From Streptomyces sp. NRRL F-5630 (GTDB lineage: Bacteria > Actinomycetota > Actinomycetes > Streptomycetales > Streptomycetaceae), in the NCBI RefSeq assembly GCF_000719475.1, contig NZ_JOGO01000086.1, positions 1 to 30,893 on the forward strand: a stretch of DNA of 30,893 bases, in the 5' to 3' direction. Position 1 is the stretch's first letter. Each line of letters opens with the position of its first letter. A program made the position numbers and the translations under genes. Shown here one piece after another: positions 6,219 to 12,385 of this stretch. The notes beneath the pieces were generated by a model, which saw nothing but the letters and a program-made list of their open reading frames with translations, made no database searches and was not told the DNA's origin.

Positions 6219-9113
6219 GTGGACGACTACGCGGGGCGTGTGCTCGCCGACCGCTACCGGTTACCGCTGGACGCCTCCGCCGAGGACGGCGCGGACCCGG
6301 CCGCGGCGGGGCGCGCCTTCGACACGTACAGCGGCCAGGAAGTCCGGCTCCAGCGCATCCCGCTGCCCGACGTCGTCGAGGGCGAACTCCCGGGCCACGG
6401 GCCCTCGGCCGGTCCTGGCGACCCCTCCGGCGACCCCGTCGTGCGCCGCGCGCTCGACGCCGCGCGCGCCGCCGCCCAGGTCCCCGACCACCCGCGCCTC
6501 GACCAGGTCTTCGACGTCTTCGCCGAGGACGACGCGCTGTGGATCGTCAGCGAGTACGTCCCCGGGCGGACCCTCGGCAGCCTCCTCGCCGAGCGCCCCC
6601 TCAACCCGTACCGCGCCGCCGAGGTCGCCGCCGACGTCCTCACCGCGTTGCGCGCCCTGCACGCGGGCGGCTGGGTCCACCGCAACATCACCGAGCACAC
6701 CGTCCTCCTCGCCGAGGACGGCCGCGTCGTCCTCGCGGGTCTCGCGGCCGGCGCCGCCCAAGAGGCCCTGTGCGGCTACGACCCCGTCCCCCCGCGCTCC
6801 GCCGTCGAGGACGGAGCGGGCCCCGAGGGCCCCCGGCCCCGCGGTGTCATCGACGCCTCCCCGTACGGGGGCGGCTGGGGGAGCGGGGCCGCGACGGGCG
6901 GTCCCGGCGGATACACGGGTACGGGGACGGGGCACCGCGGTGGTCCGCCCGCCCCCCGGACCGGGGGTGCCCCCGGCTCCGTACCGCCCGCCTTCGTCAA
7001 CCGGCCCGCGACGCCGCAGCCCCCCGTGCCCGACGCCGAGTCCACCGATCCCCGGGCCGCGCGTGCCGGGGCCATCGCCGCCTACCGTGCCGGGGCCAGG
7101 GCCGCCGCGCGTGCGCAGGCGGAGGGCGGCCCGGGCGCCCCGAAGCCCGTCCCCGGGCGGCCCGGCGAGTCCGCAGGGGCGGGCGTGCCCGAGGCCCCCG
7201 GCCGGATCAGCGACCCGTACGGGGTGCGCGACCGGTACAGCGGCCCCACGGACGAGCAGGCCCCCGCGCTCCCGGCCGGCCCGCAGAATCCCGAGGCCCC
7301 GCAGAACCCCCACGTTCCGCAAGGGCCCCAGGCTCCGGAGAGTTCGTACCTCCCGCCCGCGAACTGGCACGGAGCCGCGCCCCGCACCGGCAACGCCGCC
7401 GGAGCGACCTCGGGGTCCGCCCCCGAGGCCGTGCCGCCGCTGCCCCTGCCCCCCGAGTACCGGCGCGGGCCCGCGACGGGCCCGAGCGCCCCCGAACCCC
7501 AGCGCTTCGCCCCGCGACCGTCGGAACCGCAGCCGCACCAGGCGCCGAACATCCCCCAGGTCCCGGAGCCGCACGACCCCGCACAGCCGGTCGCACCCGC
7601 CTCCCCGTCCTCCGCCTGGGATGCGCCCCTGCCCGAGTACGGGCCCGGCAACGCCGTCGAGGCGGAGCGGGCGCGGCAGGTGCGGATGGTGGTGGTCGGG
7701 CCCGTCACCGAGCGGTGGTCGCCCGAGCAGGCCGGGCCCGTGCGCGGGACGTGGCAGCTCGCCGCCCCCGTGGGGCCCGCGACCGACCTGTGGGCGCTCG
7801 GCGTGCTGCTCTTCCGCGCGGTGCAGGGGCACGGCCCCTACCCGGAGGAGAGCACCGCCGAGCTTGTCCACATGGTGTGCGCGGAGGCGCCCGCGTTCGC
7901 CGAGGAGTGCGGTCCGCTGCGCCCCGTCGTGGAATCCCTGCTGCGTCAGGACCCCACCGAGCGGCCGGACTTCGAGGAGCTGCGGGGCTGGTTGCGCTCC
8001 CTCGTGCGGTCCGCGCCCGAGCCCGACGCGGGCGCGCATCTCGTGCCCGCGCCGCCCTTCGACCCGGCCGCGCTGCCCATCAAGCGGCGGCGCGGCGAGC
8101 TGGTACGGCGCAAGCGGCGCCCGAAGAAGGCGGCGAGGAAGGACGCGAGGAAGCCCGCGAAGGAAGCGGTGGCGCCCGCCGAGCCCGCGCGGCCCAGGCC
8201 CACGCCGCCCGTCCCGCGCAGTCACCGCCGGGCGCGCGAGCCCGAGCCCGCCGAGGAGACGACCCCGCTCTACGGGCTCGCCGCCGCGTACTCCCCGCCC
8301 GAGGCGCCCGGCAGCGCCCGCACCGCCTCGCGCGGCGCCCGCAGCCGGGGCGCGGCCCGGTCCCGCAGCACGCGTACCGCTCGTGACAGCAGGCGTCCGC
8401 GCGCCCCGCGTTCGCTCGGCCGGACCCTGCTCGCCGCGGTGTTCGTGCTGCTCGCGGGCACGATCGTGTACGCCATGGTCTTCCTGCCGAAGGCCGACAA
8501 GAACGACCAGGCGAGGTCGGGCACCGAGCTGAGCCACGCGCCCGGCTCCCTGGAGAGGTCCGCTCCCACCTCGGCGGCACCCGCCTCCTCGCCCGCCGCC
8601 CAGCCCGAGGAGAAGCCGAAGGACGAGCACTCCGCGAAGGAGGAGAAGCCCTCCGGACCGAAGCTCCCCGCCGGTTTCGTCCTCTACAAGGACCCGGCCG
8701 GATTCCAGCTCGCCGTGCCCAAGGGCTGGACGCGGCACGCGCGCAACCCGCAGGGCCAGGTGCGGTGGACCCACGGGAGCTACGAGCTGATCGTCGTCCC
8801 CGGCCGCGACTCCGTCACGGAGTTCGGCAACGACCTGCTCCGCTACCAGCGCGAGTCCGAGCCCGAGACACGGCCCTTCCGCGAGTCGAGCTGGGTCACG
8901 TCGAGCGGGATGCGCGAGATCGAGGAGGGCGGCAGGAGGATGGCGGAGGGGCAGTTCACCTGGCCGGGGAACGACGGTGACGTCTTCGCCAGGAACATGG
9001 TCATGGCCGTCAACGGCAAGTACCACGTCCTCCAGATCCGTGGTCGCGACGCGGACCGCGACGACGTGAGCCGCTACTACGACCAGGCGCTCGCCACGTA
9101 CCAGGTGAAGTGA
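6219..9113 (+). CDS. Transmembrane Ser/Thr pseudokinase with TTA codon
   Basis: A protein of 964 residues. The N-terminal lobe is recognisable (DDYAGRVLADRYRLPL; later DHPRLDQVFDVFAEDDALW) but there is no glycine loop and no VAIK lysine. HRD is HRN (Asn156), and the DFG position reads AGL (173-175). A Pro/Gly/Ala-rich insert of roughly 310 residues separates this from a C-lobe segment beginning near ERWSPEQAGPVRGTWQ and including TDLWALGVLLFRAVQGHGPYP. One transmembrane helix (LLAAVFVLLAGTIVYAMVFL, about 735-755) precedes an extracellular domain (about 820-964, DPAGFQLAVPKGWTR) related to that of the upstream kinase. GTG 6219 is chosen for the GGGGGG at 6209-6214 and because the family begins DDYAGRVLADRY; GTG 6147, 6198 and 6207 are alternatives. 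Codon 15 is TTA (6261-6263), implying bldA-dependent translation. Probably a signalling scaffold or co-receptor, not a catalyst. Confidence 0.88.
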   Translation: MDDYAGRVLADRYRLPLDASAEDGADPAAAGRAFDTYSGQEVRLQRIPLPDVVEGELPGHGPSAGPGDPSGDPVVRRALDAARAAAQVPDHPRLDQVFDVFAEDDALWIVSEYVPGRTLGSLLAERPLNPYRAAEVAADVLTALRALHAGGWVHRNITEHTVLLAEDGRVVLAGLAAGAAQEALCGYDPVPPRSAVEDGAGPEGPRPRGVIDASPYGGGWGSGAATGGPGGYTGTGTGHRGGPPAPRTGGAPGSVPPAFVNRPATPQPPVPDAESTDPRAARAGAIAAYRAGARAAARAQAEGGPGAPKPVPGRPGESAGAGVPEAPGRISDPYGVRDRYSGPTDEQAPALPAGPQNPEAPQNPHVPQGPQAPESSYLPPANWHGAAPRTGNAAGATSGSAPEAVPPLPLPPEYRRGPATGPSAPEPQRFAPRPSEPQPHQAPNIPQVPEPHDPAQPVAPASPSSAWDAPLPEYGPGNAVEAERARQVRMVVVGPVTERWSPEQAGPVRGTWQLAAPVGPATDLWALGVLLFRAVQGHGPYPEESTAELVHMVCAEAPAFAEECGPLRPVVESLLRQDPTERPDFEELRGWLRSLVRSAPEPDAGAHLVPAPPFDPAALPIKRRRGELVRRKRRPKKAARKDARKPAKEAVAPAEPARPRPTPPVPRSHRRAREPEPAEETTPLYGLAAAYSPPEAPGSARTASRGARSRGAARSRSTRTARDSRRPRAPRSLGRTLLAAVFVLLAGTIVYAMVFLPKADKNDQARSGTELSHAPGSLERSAPTSAAPASSPAAQPEEKPKDEHSAKEEKPSGPKLPAGFVLYKDPAGFQLAVPKGWTRHARNPQGQVRWTHGSYELIVVPGRDSVTEFGNDLLRYQRESEPETRPFRESSWVTSSGMREIEEGGRRMAEGQFTWPGNDGDVFARNMVMAVNGKYHVLQIRGRDADRDDVSRYYDQALATYQVK

Positions 9114-9697
9114 CCGGGGCGGACGCCCTGCGGGAGGCTCCGGTGCGCCCGGTGGTGTCCGCGTTGTTCCGTCGGGACTGGGCACCTTCCGTGCCGTTCC
9201 GCCGCGTCCAGGATCCAGGGTCCTTTCGTCCAGCTCCGCCAGGCCGGGAACGTCCGCGACGACTCGCCGGGCCGGGGGTCCTGGACTCCCGAGGAAGACT
9301 TCCCCGCGGCGCCGGTCCGTGCTGTCCGTGCGCGACGAGTTTGTCTCAGCTCTGCGGCCGTCCATTTCGGGGAGACCACCGTCGACGGCGTACGCGAACT
9401 CGCCCGGCTCGACGGGCGTGAGCATCGGACCGCTGTGGCGGCGCCGTACCGGCGATAGCCGACGTAGGACCAGCCGCCAGCAAGCGTTGATAGTCGGAGG
9501 CGTCGCCCGCGGCGAGCTTCTTTCCGCGTCGCGAGCCGACGTGGAACAGCTCGGCGAATCTGGCGAACCGCTCAGCTTGACGATTAACCTCGCTGCTGGT
9601 CGTACTCCTTGATTGTCTCGGTGCTTTTCACGGTCTTGTCGACGTCTTGGATGCGGGCTACCACATAAGCCCCAGGAATGGGAAAGGCAGACAATCC
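9114..9697. other. Gene-free stretch with decayed coding sequence
   Basis: No intact gene follows the pseudokinase here. GC content drops towards 9500-9700, and the minus strand between about 9346 and 9690 reads like a frameshifted protein fragment (separate entry). 9114-9345 shows nothing I can support. Confidence 0.5.
9346..9690 (-). pseudogene. Frameshifted remnant of an unidentified gene
   Basis: Read on the minus strand, one frame gives PGAYVVARIQDVDKTVKSTE followed by TIKEYDQQRG and a stop at 9584. A second frame, entered at about 9585, continues as NRQAERFARFAELFHVGSRR and GKKLAAGDASDYQRLLAAGP, and stays open to 9346. The two pieces join at one point and have helical, charged, protein-like composition unlike the Arg/Pro-rich shadow frames common in this DNA. 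I infer one original ORF broken by a small indel, with its 5' end lost near the SUKH gene start. I do not recognise the family. Confidence 0.35.
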
Positions 9698-10301
9698 ATG
9701 ACGGACGACGATCAGGGCGGCAGCGTGCCGCCCGCCCCGTGCCCCGGAACGCCGGAAGAATGGCGCGCCTATCTGGCGGAGTACAGCGACTGGGCTCTGC
9801 GTTCCATGGACGAGGGCGAGCAGACCTGCTCGACCGCCGCTTCCAGGACATACGCCCGGGCCTGACGGAGCAGCAGGTCAGCAGTCGCTGGCTGGGGTAC
9901 GAGCCGGCCGACGAGCAGTTGATCGCGGCGACCGAGGAGCGCCTCGGGGTGTCCCTGCCGCCGAGCCTGCGGGCCTTCCTTCTCGTCAGCAACGGCTGGT
10001 GGCGCGTCGCGGGGTGGATCGATTCACTGCACCCCTGCGCCGATATCGAATGGTTCACCGACCGCTTCGGAGAGGAATGGCTCGACGAGGACAGCGACGG
10101 GAGCGACGACGTCTTCCGATACGGCCTCGTCATCGCCCAGGGGGAGACGTCTTTCTGCTGGACACCAGCGACGTGCTGGAGAACGGCGAGTACCGGGCGT
10201 ATCTCCTTGCGGTGAAGTACGGCGAGCTCTCCGATCCTTGTGACAGCTTCAGCGAACTTCTCACCTTGGGGCGGGAGGAGTACAAGGAGTCGGTCGAGTA
10301 G
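9698..10301 (+). pseudogene. SMI1/KNR4 (SUKH) family gene broken by two frameshifts
   Basis: The ATG at 9698 follows GGAAAGG (9681-9687). The frame reads MTDDDQGGSVPPAPCPGTPE to about 9823, then must shift to read DLLDRRFQDIRPGLTEQQ and the SUKH core LGVSLPPSLRAFLLVSNGWW. It must shift again near 10144 to read DVFLLDTSDVLENGEYRAYL and end at TAG 10301. Both breaks are repaired by restoring one G: GAGCAG(G)ACCTG at 9821-9824, and one more G in the GGGGG run at 10140-10144. Reconstructed length is about 200 residues, normal for the family. SUKH proteins are often immunity proteins against contact-dependent or polymorphic toxins. No toxin gene is adjacent. The breaks may be real decay or sequencing error in G-runs; neighbouring remnants favour decay. 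Confidence 0.75.
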
Positions 10302-10307
10302 GTGCCC

Positions 10308-10420
10308 CTTCGGCTCGAACGGATAGGTGGCCCATTCGCCGTCCGGGCCGGTGTCAGTGGGATCGAGCAACCAAATGCCTGCGCCACCAGCGACTTCCGG
10401 AACAGCTGCCAGATCGCAGC
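10308..10420 (-). pseudogene. Fragment of a second SUKH-like gene (minus strand)
   Basis: The minus strand reads VPEVAGGAGIWLLDPTDTGP followed by DGEWATYPFEPKG. This resembles the segment of SMI1/KNR4 proteins around W-L-L-x-P-x-x-x-G-x-D-G-E-W, which also appears as DVFLLDTSDVLENGEYRAY in the neighbouring plus-strand pseudogene. Only about 35 residues are left. The assignment is from motif resemblance alone. Confidence 0.35.
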
Positions 10421-10454
10421 AGCAGGCGGCCCCCAAGGTGCCGCTCGTCCGTGG

Positions 10455-10530
10455 CCCCTGAGGGTGTCCGCGATGGCCGCACAGAGGCGGGCGTCACCGA
10501 AAGTCTTGCCCACGCGGCGAACGGGGCGTC
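10455..10530 (-). pseudogene. Fragment resembling IS21-type helper ATPase (IstB) C-terminus
   Basis: The minus strand encodes VGKTFGDARLCAAIADTLRG, which closely resembles the conserved C-terminal segment of actinobacterial IstB-like ATPases (W-x-K-T-F-x-D-x-R-L-C-A-A-I-x-D-R-L). In the adjacent frame upstream, PFAAW precedes it, consistent with a one-base shift in an original PF-x-x-W-G-K-T-F. No terminal inverted repeats or istA sequence are visible. I read it as the footprint of a lost insertion sequence. Basis is memory of the family, not a search. Confidence 0.4.
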
Positions 10531-10640
10531 CGTCGCGACCGCCGTGGCCTTGCGTCCTCCCCCTCACCCCATCCGCCCCAGCTCACCCCCCACGCCGCCA
10601 CCACCCACTGGCAGAATCGTGGAAGCCCCGTGGAAAGTGT

Positions 10641-10652
10641 TACCGGCGGGTA
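10641..10652. promoter_or_regulatory. Dyad operator TACCGGCGGGTA before the dehydrogenase operon
   Basis: TACC and GGTA arms are separated by GGCG in a GTGTTACCGGCGGGTACC context. The dyad lies about 22 bp upstream of the -10 box TACGCT, so a bound protein would cover the -35 region. The form suits a TetR-type repressor. No regulator gene is present in the window to match it. Confidence 0.45.
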
Positions 10653-10673
10653 CCCAAGACCGGCCCGGAGTCG

Positions 10674-10679
10674 TACGCT
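10674..10679 (+). promoter_or_regulatory. -10 element of a leaderless promoter
   Basis: TACGCT is followed by exactly 7 nt and then ATG 10687, the geometry of leaderless actinobacterial genes in which transcription starts at the A of the start codon. There is no ribosome-binding site in front of this ATG, which supports the reading. Confidence 0.5.
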
Positions 10680-10686
10680 CGCGGCC

Positions 10687-12324
10687 ATGACGGACACGCA
10701 CGCCTCGGCGGCACCCACCGGCCCCGTGCCACAGGGCATTGGCACGAACCCTCAGGCCCCCGTACCCCGGGGCGTCCGCACGGCGGCCGATGTGGTCACC
10801 CCCGAGGTGCTCGCGCGGCTGCTCAAGGGCGTCGGCGGCTCGGGACGTACCGCGAACCACACGCCGTTCGGCGGCGGAGTGCTCGCCGAGCTGCCCGAGG
10901 CGAGCCCCGAGGACGTCGAGGACGCCTTCGCGCGCGCTCGCGCCGCGCAGGTGCCGTGGGCCGCGACGCCCGTCCGGGAACGGGCCGCCGTCCTGCTCCG
11001 GTTCCACGACCTCGTCCTCCAGCGCCAGGCCGAGATCCTCGACCTCGTCCAGCTGGAGACCGGCAAGGCCCGGCTGCACGCCCACGAGGAGCTGCAGGCC
11101 GTCGCGATGACCGCGCGCCACTACGGCCTCAAGGCCCCCGCCTACCTCAGGCCGAAGCGCCACCTCGGCGCCGTGCCGACCCTCACACGCGTCACCGAAC
11201 AGCGCCTGCCGCGCGGGGTCGTGGGTCAGATCGCCCCGTGGAACTACCCCTTCGAACTCTCGGTCGGCGACGCGTTGCCCGCCTTCGTCGCGGGCAACGC
11301 GGTCGTCATGAAGCCCGACACGGAGACCGCCCTGAGCGCCTTGTGGGCTCGTGAACTCCTCATCGAGGCAGGGCTCCCCGCCGACGTCTTCCAGGTCGTC
11401 CTCGGCGAGGGACCCGCTGTCGGCCCCGAGGTCGTCTCGCGCGGCGACTACGTCTCCTTCACGGGCTCGACGCGCACGGGCCGCGAGGTGGCCCGCAGCG
11501 CCGCCGCCCGCCTCGTCGGCTTCTCGCTCGAACTCGGCGGCAAGAACCCGATGCTGGTCCTGCGTGACGCGGACGTCGAGAAGGCGGCGGCCGGAGCGGT
11601 CCGCGCCTGTTTCGCCTCCGCCGGTCAACTCTGCGTGTCCATCGAGCGGTTGTACGTGCACGAGTCCGTTGCGGACGCGTTCACGGAGCGCTTCGTGGCG
11701 CGCGTCAAAGCCATGCGCCTCGGCACGGCGCTCGCGTACGGGGCCGACATGGGCTCCCTCGCGGGCCCCCGCCAGCTCGCCGCCGTCACCGCGCACGTGG
11801 ACGAGGCCGTCGCGAAGGGCGCCCGCGTCCTCGCGGGCGGTGTCGCACGGCCCGACCTCGGTCCGTACTTCTACGAGCCGACGGTGCTCACGGACGTCGA
11901 GCCCGGCATGGCGGTGTGCGCCGACGAGACCTTCGGGCCCGTCGTCTCCCTCTACCGCTTCACCGACGAGGACGAGGCGATCGCGCGGGCCAACGCCACG
12001 CCGTACGGGCTCAACGCGAGCGTCTGGACGAAGGACGCGAAGCGGGGGCTCGCCGTCGCCTCGCGGCTGCGCGCGGGGACCGTCAACGTCAACGAGGGGT
12101 ACGCGCCCGCCTACGGCAGCGTGCGTGCCCCGATGGGAGGCATGAAGGAGTCCGGGATCGGCCGCAGGCACGGCTCCGAGGGCCTGCTGAAGTACACCGA
12201 GCCCCAGACCGTCGCCCAGCAGCGCCTGTTGCCCATGGGCCCGTCCCTGGGCATGGACGACGCCGCCTACGCGGCCTTGATGAGCCGCAGCCTGAAGGTG
12301 CTGAAGGCACTGCGGCTGCGCTGA
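10687..12324 (+). CDS. Succinate-semialdehyde dehydrogenase-type aldehyde dehydrogenase (NAD(P)+)
   Basis: A 545-residue member of the aldehyde dehydrogenase superfamily. It oxidises an aldehyde to the acid through a thioester on Cys316 (GQLCVS), with Glu282 (LELGGKNP) as general base, 34 residues apart as expected. Other family marks: APWNYPFELSVGDALPAFVAGN (oxyanion Asn and cofactor region), FTGSTRTGREVA (cofactor-binding Gly segment) and ETFGPVVSLYRF. It carries about 50 extra N-terminal residues compared with typical enzymes and a C-terminal tail with a basic end (SRSLKVLKALRLR). The nearest type I recognise is the actinobacterial succinate-semialdehyde dehydrogenase group, but the real substrate could be another aldehyde, since the partner gene encodes a GMC alcohol/sterol oxidase. 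It is first in an operon; the next start is 61 nt downstream. Confidence 0.85.
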   Translation: MTDTHASAAPTGPVPQGIGTNPQAPVPRGVRTAADVVTPEVLARLLKGVGGSGRTANHTPFGGGVLAELPEASPEDVEDAFARARAAQVPWAATPVRERAAVLLRFHDLVLQRQAEILDLVQLETGKARLHAHEELQAVAMTARHYGLKAPAYLRPKRHLGAVPTLTRVTEQRLPRGVVGQIAPWNYPFELSVGDALPAFVAGNAVVMKPDTETALSALWARELLIEAGLPADVFQVVLGEGPAVGPEVVSRGDYVSFTGSTRTGREVARSAAARLVGFSLELGGKNPMLVLRDADVEKAAAGAVRACFASAGQLCVSIERLYVHESVADAFTERFVARVKAMRLGTALAYGADMGSLAGPRQLAAVTAHVDEAVAKGARVLAGGVARPDLGPYFYEPTVLTDVEPGMAVCADETFGPVVSLYRFTDEDEAIARANATPYGLNASVWTKDAKRGLAVASRLRAGTVNVNEGYAPAYGSVRAPMGGMKESGIGRRHGSEGLLKYTEPQTVAQQRLLPMGPSLGMDDAAYAALMSRSLKVLKALRLR

Positions 12325-12385
12325 GCCCGGGGCACCGCCCCACCCCCACCACCCACGCACCAGCGGCTTTCGACGAGGAGGGCCC

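Noticed and set aside
6261..10436. Minus-strand open frame of about 1390 codons opposite the pseudokinase
   Set aside because: It is a base-composition shadow of the plus-strand gene, rich in Arg, Gly and Val, with no domain signatures except the short real-looking SUKH-like piece near 10308-10420, which is reported separately.
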